Assembly (NCBI GenBank): GCA_022424805.1
Contig: JAKMGR010000335.1
Location: forward strand, 1-7,720
Length of the DNA: 7,720 nt
Source of the DNA: Verrucomicrobiales bacterium
Lineage (GTDB): Bacteria; Verrucomicrobiota; Verrucomicrobiia; Verrucomicrobiales; DEV007
Direction: 5' to 3'
Shown here: in pieces, positions 1 through 6,432 of the stretch
How positions within the stretch are numbered: position 1 is the first letter of the stretch
Layout of the letters: each line of letters starts with the position of its first letter
The notes under the pieces: generated by a model
Database searches by the model: none
What the model saw: the letters and a program-made list of their open reading frames with translations, nothing else
Told to the model about the DNA's origin: nothing
Position numbers and translations under genes: made by a program

Positions 1-1
1 C

Positions 2-1720
2 CACGAGACTGCTTCCGCAGCAGATATCCCATCCGATTTTGTTGCCCAGATCGACCAGGCGCAAAATCGTAAATTTGGTGACTACCAGTCCAATGCGGCG
101 ATGATTCTCGCCAAGCAGGTAAAGAAAAACCCTCGCGAACTGGCTGCGGAAATCATTAAGGCCATTCCCGAATCCAATCTCATTGAGACACCGGAAATCG
201 CTGGGCCGGGCTTTATCAATTTTCGCATCACCGAAACGGCTCTCGATACCCGTCTCACTGAACTACTCGCAGACGATACTCGATTCGGTGTCGCGAAGGC
301 GGAATCAATCCAGACAATCGTGGCCGACTTCTCTGCGCCCAATGTGGCCAAGCCCATGCACGTAGGCCACATCCGAAGCACGATCATTGGCGACAGCCTG
401 ACACGGATCGGTCGCTTTCTCGGACACAAAGTCATTTCCGACAACCACATCGGCGACTGGGGCACACAGTTTGGAATGATCCTCTGGGGATGGAAAAACC
501 TCCTCAACGAGGCGTCGATGGAAGAAAACCCCATTGAGGAGCTTCTCCGCATCTATCGTGACGTGAATGCGAAAGCCAAGGATGACAAGGCACTGAAGGA
601 AACCTGCAAAAACGAGCTCGTAAAACTACAGGGTGGCGACGAAGAAAATCTCCAGATCTGGGAGCGATGCATCGAGCTTTCGAAAACTGGTCTCCAGAAA
701 ATCTACAAACGGCTTGATGTGAATTTCGATCACTGGCTCGGAGAGAGTTTTTACAATGACCAGCTTGGTCCACTCGTAGAGCAACTTCTCGAATCGGGGA
801 TCGCCGAAGAATCAGATGGCGCCGTCGCCGTTTTCTCCGACGGAAGCTTGCCAGAGAAAGAAGATCCGCTTCTCAAAAACGAAGACGACGAGTGGAAACC
901 CCAGCCAGCTTTAATCCGAAAGTCGGACGGTGGTTTTCTCTACGCAACAACCGACCTCGCCACGATCGACTACCGTATCGAGAAACTCGGCGCAGATGCG
1001 ATCTGGTATATCGTGGGAGCTCCGCAACAGCTCCACTTCGACCAGATTTTTCAAGTCGCGAAACGAAGAGGCCAGAATGCCGATCTGCAGTTCATCCCCT
1101 TTGGATCGATTCTTGGAAAAGACCGTAAGATGCTCAGAACCCGCTCCGGTGACACGGTTCAACTCGCCGATGTCCTCGACGAGGCTGTCGAGCGCGCACG
1201 CAAAATCGTCGAGGAGAAAAATCCCAACTTCAGCGACGAGGAAAAGGTGGAGATCGCAGAGATCATTGGCATCGGCTCCGTAAAATATGCCGAGCTGAGC
1301 CAGTTCCGGATGACTGACTACATTTTCGATTGGGACACAATGCTCGCCTTGAAAGGCAACACCGCGCCCTATCTACTAAACGCCTACGTTCGAACGCGTG
1401 CCATCTTCCGAAAGCTTGGCAGGGACTATGAACCGGCATCGGAAATTTCGCTGACAAAGGACGCCGAGAAAACCCTAACGCTGAAACTCGCGCAATTTGC
1501 TGAAATCGTTCCGACCGTTCTCGACGACTTTCGCCCGAATGCACTGGCCCAGTATCTCTACGATGTTGCCACGACCTATCACAAATTCTGGGAGGCCTGC
1601 CCGGTTCTCAAGGCGGAAGGTGCGGTCCGCGATACGCGACTCGCCCTTTGTGAACTAACCGGAAGAATCTTGCGATGCGGATTAGGCTTGCTTGGCATCC
1701 GCACGACAGAAAAAATGTAA
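2..1720 (+). CDS. argS: Arginyl-tRNA synthetase, 5'-truncated by window edge
   Basis: Class I aminoacyl-tRNA synthetase that charges tRNA-Arg with arginine using ATP in the cytoplasm. The frame is open from base 2, and the FGDYQSNAA signature of the N-terminal tRNA-binding domain lies upstream of the first ATG (101). The true start is therefore outside the window, probably only 10-20 codons away judging from E. coli ArgS (577 aa; 572 codons are present here). The class I HIGH motif appears as HVGH (359-370) within SAPNVAKPMHVGHIRST. The KMSKS loop is the degenerate GKDRKMLRTRSG (1115-1150). The C-terminal part is a DALR-type anticodon-binding domain (FRPNALAQYLYDVATTYHKF), ending in the family-typical GLLGIRTTEKM. 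All catalytic landmarks are intact. The identity is secure. The tail appears to overlap the start of the next gene, which suggests co-transcription with the downstream envelope cassette. Confidence 0.98.
   Translation, partial: HETASAADIPSDFVAQIDQAQNRKFGDYQSNAAMILAKQVKKNPRELAAEIIKAIPESNLIETPEIAGPGFINFRITETALDTRLTELLADDTRFGVAKAESIQTIVADFSAPNVAKPMHVGHIRSTIIGDSLTRIGRFLGHKVISDNHIGDWGTQFGMILWGWKNLLNEASMEENPIEELLRIYRDVNAKAKDDKALKETCKNELVKLQGGDEENLQIWERCIELSKTGLQKIYKRLDVNFDHWLGESFYNDQLGPLVEQLLESGIAEESDGAVAVFSDGSLPEKEDPLLKNEDDEWKPQPALIRKSDGGFLYATTDLATIDYRIEKLGADAIWYIVGAPQQLHFDQIFQVAKRRGQNADLQFIPFGSILGKDRKMLRTRSGDTVQLADVLDEAVERARKIVEEKNPNFSDEEKVEIAEIIGIGSVKYAELSQFRMTDYIFDWDTMLALKGNTAPYLLNAYVRTRAIFRKLGRDYEPASEISLTKDAEKTLTLKLAQFAEIVPTVLDDFRPNALAQYLYDVATTYHKFWEACPVLKAEGAVRDTRLALCELTGRILRCGLGLLGIRTTEKM
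1661..1665 (+). promoter_or_regulatory. Candidate ribosome binding site for the MoxR gene, inside argS
   Basis: GGAAG lies 9 nt before the ATG at 1675 and is the only Shine-Dalgarno-like stretch near this gene start. It supports initiation inside argS. The alternative, TTG at 1732, has no purine-rich sequence at the right distance. The same bases encode conserved ArgS residues (ELTGR), so they may be constrained by the protein instead. Confidence 0.45.
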
Positions 1721-2691
1721 TTTCCAGACCCTTGGACGCCCAACTTAAAGACCTGCAGAACTTTCTGAACCGAACCATCCTCGGTGCTGAATCAGCCGTT
1801 TACGAATTGGTGGCCGCCTTACTCGCCAGCGGACACGTTCTCATTGAAGGGCCTCCCGGTGTGGGCAAAACCACTTTGGCAAAGTCCCTCGCTGCCGCAG
1901 TGAAAGGTAGCTTTCGCCGGGTCCAATTCACTCCCGATCTGCTTCCTGCAGATCTGGTGGGCTACTCGTTGTATCGACAGGATAGAGAAAGTTTTGAATT
2001 CATCGAAGGACCGGTGTTCACGAACCTCCTTCTTGCCGACGAGATCAACCGAACGAGCCCGCGCATTCAGAGTGCTCTTCTGGAGTGCATGAATGAAGCT
2101 CAAGTCAGCGTCGACGGGATTACCCGTGATCTACCCGATGTGTTTCAGGTCGTTGCGACCCGAAATCTCCGCCATGGAGCCGGAACATTCCCCCTTCCCG
2201 CTCCGCAACTTGACCGTTTTCTCATCAGTGTTTCAATGTCACTCCCCAATCGGGAAACAAGGGCCGACATTCTTCAGCAACACGCCGACGATCCGGCACC
2301 GCGCCATGGCGATGCCGGAGACGAAAGCACCGGCATCGTTGATCTCGAAGCCTTGCGATACCTTCAGGACGAAGTGAGAAATATTCCGGTCTCAGCGGAG
2401 ATATCCCGCTACATCGTTCGCCTCTGCGACGCGATTCGAGCCCATTCCGAAATCGAAGCCGTGATCAGCAATCGAGGAGCCATCGCAATCATGCGATTCG
2501 CCCAGGCCATTGCCCGGATCGAAAACCACGAAGCGGTATTTCCTGACGACGTGAAACGCGCCTTTGTGCCTTGCGTCTTTCACCGACTTCTTGGGGACGA
2601 GGGAGAATTCGGTCAAGACGAATCCAATCGACGCTCTGCCGCACTGCGCATGCTCCTGGAAGAGTTGCGCGAGAGCGTTTCCGTAGAGTAG
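1675..2691 (+). CDS. MoxR-family AAA+ ATPase
   Basis: Cytoplasmic AAA+ ATPase of the MoxR class, whose members act as chaperone-like remodelling ATPases and are usually encoded beside DUF58 or VWA partners. In the 338-aa product, Walker A is GPPGVGKT (59-66) and Walker B is LLLADEINR (118-126). The family block SALLECMNEAQVSVDG follows (133-148). Sensor 1 lies in VVATRN (159-164). GTFPLPAPQLDRFL (170-183) holds the arginine finger R181, and the lid domain has SNRGAI (265-270) near the sensor 2 position. The sensor 1 loop reads ATRNLRHGAG where most relatives have ATQNP followed by a short linker. Residues 205-222 form a variable, Asp/Gly-rich linker. The start is not certain: ATG 1675 has a plausible ribosome site but overlaps argS by 46 nt and adds a basic N-terminal stretch (MRIRLAWHPHDRK). 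TTG 1732 would remove 19 residues. The DUF58 gene follows after 9 nt. Confidence 0.95.
   Translation: MRIRLAWHPHDRKNVISRPLDAQLKDLQNFLNRTILGAESAVYELVAALLASGHVLIEGPPGVGKTTLAKSLAAAVKGSFRRVQFTPDLLPADLVGYSLYRQDRESFEFIEGPVFTNLLLADEINRTSPRIQSALLECMNEAQVSVDGITRDLPDVFQVVATRNLRHGAGTFPLPAPQLDRFLISVSMSLPNRETRADILQQHADDPAPRHGDAGDESTGIVDLEALRYLQDEVRNIPVSAEISRYIVRLCDAIRAHSEIEAVISNRGAIAIMRFAQAIARIENHEAVFPDDVKRAFVPCVFHRLLGDEGEFGQDESNRRSAALRMLLEELRESVSVE
2310..2338 (+). repeat. 9-bp inverted repeat in the MoxR gene
   Basis: Arms CGATGCCGG (2310-2318) and CCGGCATCG (2330-2338) are perfectly complementary around an 11-nt loop, with two further G-T pairs outside (2309/2339 and 2308/2340). The repeat lies in the variable linker between the AAA+ core and the lid. 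A rough estimate gives about 0.3 such repeats by chance in a window this size, so function is doubtful. Confidence 0.35.
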
Positions 2692-2700
2692 ACTCCGTTC

Positions 2701-3873
2701 ATGAAGCCCGAATCAACTGACGTCCGCCAGACATCGATCGGGTTCGTTGCGCTCTGGATCGCGATCGGTTTTCTGGCAGTCGGCACGGTGACCCTGTCTG
2801 GTCCTGTATTCCTGATCGGTCTCATCATCGCGGGAGCGTGGTTCGCAGGAAGCCTCCTTGCATCGAAGCAACTGGACGGCCTGACAATTCGGCGAACCCT
2901 GCCAGCTCAAACCTGGACGAATCGCCGATTCGCAGTAGAAGCCTCGATCAAGAACGAAGGCAATTCGGCCTACAACTTTGTTATTCACGATCCCATTGCC
3001 GTCGGAAAAAGTGAGCCATTTTCTGAGCTCGTTAGCGGTAAAGAAAAAACAACAACTTACGCGGCACGCTGTTCACGTCGCGGTCGTGTAAGGATTGAAA
3101 ACTGGAGTATACAATCCGATTGGCCACTCGGGTGGTTTGAATCCCGACGTTCTGGAGAGTTCAAAAACGAAAGTGGCAATTCCATTCTCGTCCTGCCGGA
3201 CCCCTGGCTCCCGCCACGTCTGCGAGATCATCTTGAAGGCGTGCTGCTCTCTACCTCCCCGTGGACTGGAATTCCCGATCCGGTATCGGAGTTCCGCTTT
3301 CTTCGCGAGTTTCGAGGTGGTGACCCCATGCGAAAGATTCACTGGCCTGCCAGCTTAAAAAGCGGAGATCTCCTCGTTCGTGAAACCGACCCTCCACGTC
3401 CGCTTCCGACCCGATATGGAATTCTACTGCACTCCTTTTGCCCCTCGGGCGAACTGGTGACCCCCGAGTCGTTCGAAACCATTCTTCGTATCACAGCCGG
3501 ACTGCTCTACCGCTTTCGCGACGCGGGAATCAAAATCGTTTTTCAATCGCTACCACGTAAAGAAACCAAACTGCATCATCGAGAAGATTTCGATCGTGAA
3601 CTCGACCAACTAGCGCTCCTGACTCGAATGCCCTTCTCTCATGCCCGCGTATTTCAGGACACACTCAACGCTTTCGAATCCTGTGATGAGATTTTCGTGG
3701 TTGGCGATGCGTCTCGTGAACTTTGGGAGGGCGAAGTCACTCCTCTCTTTCGTGTAGCTCACTGCATCGACGCGAAGTCTGTGACTTTTGGGAAAAGGGG
3801 CACTGCGACACCTGCGATCCCGCGCCTGATCAAGAACTCATCCTCGACACCACGGAAGCGTATCGCGTCCTGA
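2701..3873 (+). CDS. DUF58-domain membrane protein
   Basis: A 390-aa protein with two hydrophobic segments near its N-terminus (about 12-34 and 36-54), then an extended beta-rich region. This is the usual architecture of DUF58 proteins encoded next to MoxR ATPases. The defining DUF58 block is FLREFRGGDPMRKIHWPASL (200-219), followed by SGDLLVRE (221-228), matching the family pattern of GD, R, W and vre positions. The C-terminal von Willebrand A-like part (about 238-350) reads ILLHSFCPSG (241-250) where metal-binding VWA domains have DxSxS. The metal site is therefore missing or degenerate. The presumed role is membrane partner or substrate adaptor of the MoxR ATPase in envelope assembly; no biochemical activity is visible. 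ATG 2701 comes 9 nt after the MoxR stop and has only a weak AGAG upstream. The next gene starts 5 nt after this stop. Confidence 0.92.
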   Translation: MKPESTDVRQTSIGFVALWIAIGFLAVGTVTLSGPVFLIGLIIAGAWFAGSLLASKQLDGLTIRRTLPAQTWTNRRFAVEASIKNEGNSAYNFVIHDPIAVGKSEPFSELVSGKEKTTTYAARCSRRGRVRIENWSIQSDWPLGWFESRRSGEFKNESGNSILVLPDPWLPPRLRDHLEGVLLSTSPWTGIPDPVSEFRFLREFRGGDPMRKIHWPASLKSGDLLVRETDPPRPLPTRYGILLHSFCPSGELVTPESFETILRITAGLLYRFRDAGIKIVFQSLPRKETKLHHREDFDRELDQLALLTRMPFSHARVFQDTLNAFESCDEIFVVGDASRELWEGEVTPLFRVAHCIDAKSVTFGKRGTATPAIPRLIKNSSSTPRKRIAS

Positions 3874-3878
3874 CTGTC

Positions 3879-5951
3879 ATGCGCCTCCCCTCCCTCATCC
3901 TCGCGTCCCCTTTCATCGTCGGCTTCGTCGGCTGGATGCTGTCGGGTTCGCCGCTGCCGATGGTTTTTACCGTCCTGCTACTGCTTATTGCTCTGCTAGG
4001 GAAACCGTTTGGGAAAAAGGAGACGATTCACCACTTCCTTATCATTTTTTTCCCGACGCTCGCCCTCGCTTCCGTCTTCCTGCTGCTTCGACTGTTTCAA
4101 CAGGGAGAAGCAATGGCGACCAACGCAGATCTCCCGGCATGGTTTCTCATTGGCTCCGGTATTTTATCCACTGCGGCAATGATTGCGCTACTACGAAGTT
4201 CTCGAATTGGGGATGCCACTTTTCTGCTCGCACTCGCCGGAGGCCTCATTGCCTTTGCCTCGGTTTTTCAGGTGGAGCTGTACGTATTCACCGAGTGGCA
4301 GGTCTATCCGATCGCAGCGCTACCTTGCGTGCTGCTACTGCTCCTGGCTTTGTCTCACCTTCGAAAATTTATTCCTCTCGCTATAGCCGGTGCGGCCGCA
4401 AGTGTAGCTTTGTCAGGATTAGGGATGGTCCTGGAAAAATATACTGACCGTCTTGATGAATGGATTCATCGAGACGAAACCCAACTCGCTGACTACGGTT
4501 CTTCCAAGGCACCTCAATTGGACGACGGTCGCGGAGGACCCGACGGAAGTTCCCGTCGTCTTCCACGCGACGTGAAACTTCAGTTCAACGACCGTGTTCG
4601 CATCTATCTGAAAATGAGGACACGCGAGCAGTTTCAAAAGCAAATGCGGGAAACGCTCTACCTTCGGACCTCGACTGTCACTGTTTTTGAAAGCGACGAG
4701 GTGATTGCACCAGTGCGCAATGCTCGCTGGATCTATGATGAAGACGACGGCGAAAGCGATTTGATCATCCCCCTTTCCGTGAACCAGCCTTCACCAAATC
4801 CTGACTACACTCTCTTCATTGAACGGGAAGCTGCCTACGCACTGCCCTTGTTGACGAATACCGCAGGCGTTTTCGCCAGTGCCCTCTACGAGTTTGCCGA
4901 TAGCTGGTATCAGCTCGCGCCGGATGAAAAAATTGAAAGACTTCGATACAATGCGTCTCTCGGCCCAGAGAGCTCAGCCAAACTTCCCGGTGGCACGCTC
5001 AACTCACTTCGCCAACCCGACGGCCCCGGCATCTATCTGAATCTCCCTCCCTCACCGCTCGCCGCCAGGGTGACCTATCTGGGAGAGACACTGCCAGCCT
5101 ACACCACCCTCGAAGGTCTCCGGAGTTACCTTGAAGATCACGCGACCTATTCACTCGACTTTGAAACGCCGGAGAACATGAGCCCGGTCGAGAATCTCCT
5201 TTTCGGAAACAAGGAGGGCCACTGCGAACTCTACGCGGCAGCCTCGGTCATGATGCTCCGTGCCCTTCGCATCCCGAGCCGAATTGCATACGGCTACAGT
5301 GGTGGAATTGCCGACCCAAACCAGCAACTCATAGCATTTCGCGATCGCGATTTTCACGCCTGGGCCGAAGTCCTGACTCCAGAAAACGAGTGGGCGATCT
5401 TCGATGCAACACCCACCTCTATCGAGGCCGCTTCGCGAAACCCCTCTCTCGCCACGGTTCCAGCATCGGACCTGGCTTCATACGAAAACTTTTCCACTAC
5501 CGAGCTCGATCCTGACGAACGTGGCAATTCCCTCGCCAGTGCCTTTTATTCCCTAAGCTATTTCCTCTCCGATCACTTCATTCCGATCACTGGAGCGGCG
5601 TTTGCCCTCGTAACGGTATTCCTTTTCTTTCGGAGAAAAAGCGAGCGAAAGCAGGGAATCCAGACCCTCCACGACCAAAGCACCGAATCCACGCAGACGA
5701 CATCAGCATTGATGAAGGAACTAGCTGGATGCGGAGAAATCATAGGAGAAACGAAGCTTCCAAATCAGACTTGGCGAGAATTTTTGATCACTCTGCGAAA
5801 GGGAGCGCAAATCCCCGAATTCTTTGAAGAGGTCGTCGCCTATCACTATCGAGTGCGTTACGCTGACGCAAATACTGAGCCTGACACAGAGACAAACTTG
5901 CAAAAGCAGCTCACCAAGTGGAGAGAATCCTATTCCCAAACTCCAACTTGA
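3879..5951 (+). CDS. TgpA-like membrane transglutaminase-fold protein (DUF3488 / transglutaminase / DUF4129-like)
   Basis: A 690-aa integral membrane protein. About seven hydrophobic segments lie in residues 5-185. They are followed by a large extracytoplasmic region (about 186-565), one more membrane helix (about 567-584) and a cytoplasmic tail. The transglutaminase core carries a complete triad: Cys449 in EGHCELYAAA, His493 in DFHAWAEV and Asp509 in IFDATP. The fold is shared by cross-linking enzymes, proteases and amidases, so the reaction is not fixed by sequence; the characterised relative is Pseudomonas aeruginosa TgpA. The tail (QTWREFLITLR, 630-640; EEVVAYHYRVRYAD, 650-663) resembles DUF4129. 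An Asp/Gly-rich linker (214-224) follows the membrane block. ATG 3879 was chosen because it lies 5 nt after the DUF58 stop. The frame stays open upstream to TTG 3723, but that would overlap DUF58 by 151 nt and add Cys/Ser-rich sequence. With no ribosome site at proper distance, translational coupling is likely. Confidence 0.94.
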   Translation: MRLPSLILASPFIVGFVGWMLSGSPLPMVFTVLLLLIALLGKPFGKKETIHHFLIIFFPTLALASVFLLLRLFQQGEAMATNADLPAWFLIGSGILSTAAMIALLRSSRIGDATFLLALAGGLIAFASVFQVELYVFTEWQVYPIAALPCVLLLLLALSHLRKFIPLAIAGAAASVALSGLGMVLEKYTDRLDEWIHRDETQLADYGSSKAPQLDDGRGGPDGSSRRLPRDVKLQFNDRVRIYLKMRTREQFQKQMRETLYLRTSTVTVFESDEVIAPVRNARWIYDEDDGESDLIIPLSVNQPSPNPDYTLFIEREAAYALPLLTNTAGVFASALYEFADSWYQLAPDEKIERLRYNASLGPESSAKLPGGTLNSLRQPDGPGIYLNLPPSPLAARVTYLGETLPAYTTLEGLRSYLEDHATYSLDFETPENMSPVENLLFGNKEGHCELYAAASVMMLRALRIPSRIAYGYSGGIADPNQQLIAFRDRDFHAWAEVLTPENEWAIFDATPTSIEAASRNPSLATVPASDLASYENFSTTELDPDERGNSLASAFYSLSYFLSDHFIPITGAAFALVTVFLFFRRKSERKQGIQTLHDQSTESTQTTSALMKELAGCGEIIGETKLPNQTWREFLITLRKGAQIPEFFEEVVAYHYRVRYADANTEPDTETNLQKQLTKWRESYSQTPT
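4449..4476 (+). repeat. 28-bp near-perfect palindrome inside the transglutaminase gene
   Basis: Arms CGTCTTGATGAAT (4449-4461) and ATTCATCGAGACG (4464-4476) are reverse complements at 12 of 13 positions, separated by GG. The one mismatch (4454/4471) would be a G-U pair in RNA. It encodes about residues 191-200, just after the N-terminal membrane block. A rough chance estimate is 0.05 per window. It could be a protein-binding site, an RNA hairpin or coincidence. Confidence 0.6.
4521..4560 (+). repeat. Inverted repeat in the Asp/Gly-rich linker of the transglutaminase gene
   Basis: GACGACGG (4521-4528) is the exact reverse complement of CCGTCGTC (4553-4560). A second, competing stem pairs CGACGG (4541-4546) with CCGTCG (4553-4558). 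The repeat encodes the DDGRGGPDGSSRR linker, where repeated Asp, Gly and Arg codons make such matches easy, so it may be compositional. Confidence 0.3.
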
Positions 5952-5953
5952 TG
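5949..5953 (+). promoter_or_regulatory. TGATG stop/start coupling, transglutaminase gene to TPR gene
   Basis: The TGA stop of the transglutaminase gene (5949-5951) shares its A with the ATG of the TPR gene (5951-5953). No Shine-Dalgarno sequence lies at a usable distance; GGAGAG at 5920-5925 is about 25 nt away. Termination-reinitiation is the likely way the TPR gene is translated, which ties its level to the upstream gene. Confidence 0.8.
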
Positions 5954-6430
5954 GAAGAATCTCCCTCATACGAAAAAATTCGCGGCTACATCGATCTGAA
6001 AATGTTCGATGAGGCCTGGTCCGCTATCGAAGACCTTCCTCCAGAAGATCGCTCCAGCCAAGATACTCAGGAACTCCGCATCATTATCATGCTCGATCAG
6101 GGGCGGATTCACGATGCATGGAAACTCAGCGCCATTCTCTCCGATCTGCACCCTGACAACAACGCTGGGTTCATCCAGGGCGCCTGGTGCCTTCATGCCA
6201 GTGGGGAAACCGAACGCGCCATCGAACACCTCAACAGCGGCCCACCTTCTCTGAAAGAAGAGCCTGTCTATTTCTACAATCTTGCCTGCTACGAACTCGC
6301 ACTTGGAAAAAAACAAGCCGCACTGACCTGGCTCAAGCGATCTTTCGAAATGGACCCGTCCTCACGGGCAAAAGCTCTCGAAGATCCGGACCTTTCCAGT
6401 CTTCGCAAAGCCATCCTCAATCGGGACTGA
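5951..6430 (+). CDS. Small tetratricopeptide-repeat (TPR) protein
   Basis: A 159-aa protein with no signal peptide or membrane segment, predicted to be cytoplasmic. It reads as a run of helix pairs of TPR type: about 5-30 (YIDLKMFDEAWSAIEDL), 40-70 (IIIMLDQGRIHDAWKLSAIL), 73-97 (AWCLHASGETERAIEHL) and 106-137 (FYNLACYELALGKKQAALTW, then SFEMDPSS). The last repeat runs into AKALEDPDLSSLRKAI. That is the end-of-group form seen in many stand-alone TPR proteins, where the final residues cap the solenoid. TPR proteins act as protein-binding scaffolds; no partner is identified here. Coupling to the transglutaminase gene makes a role with the MoxR/DUF58/transglutaminase set reasonable, but that is inference. 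ATG 5951 is preferred over the in-frame GTG 5918, which lacks a ribosome site and would overlap the previous gene by 34 nt. The stop is fused to the next start. Confidence 0.88.
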   Translation: MEESPSYEKIRGYIDLKMFDEAWSAIEDLPPEDRSSQDTQELRIIIMLDQGRIHDAWKLSAILSDLHPDNNAGFIQGAWCLHASGETERAIEHLNSGPPSLKEEPVYFYNLACYELALGKKQAALTWLKRSFEMDPSSRAKALEDPDLSSLRKAILNRD

Positions 6431-6432
6431 TG
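6428..6432 (+). promoter_or_regulatory. TGATG stop/start coupling, TPR gene to serine hydrolase gene
   Basis: The TGA of the TPR gene (6428-6430) shares its A with the ATG of the serine hydrolase gene (6430-6432), repeating the arrangement at 5949-5953. No ribosome binding site precedes it, so translation of the hydrolase probably depends on ribosomes finishing the TPR gene. Confidence 0.8.

Noticed and set aside
82..552. 156-codon minus-strand open frame opposite argS
   Set aside because: Shadow of the conserved argS catalytic region. The product is a low-complexity Ser/Arg/Met mix with no domain.
1936..1954. 7-bp inverted repeat with a 5-nt loop in the MoxR gene
   Set aside because: It encodes the conserved PDLLPADL segment, and the match comes from repeated Asp-Leu codons. 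Several 7-bp repeats are expected by chance in a window this size.
5918..5950. GTG start giving an 11-residue longer TPR protein
   Set aside because: No ribosome site precedes it, and it would overlap the transglutaminase gene by 34 nt. ATG 5951 in a TGATG fusion matches the next junction.
6187..6429. In-frame 81-codon extension of the serine hydrolase over the TPR gene
   Set aside because: The extension is an Arg/Ser-rich out-of-frame reading of the TPR gene, and the conserved enzyme begins at ATG 6430.
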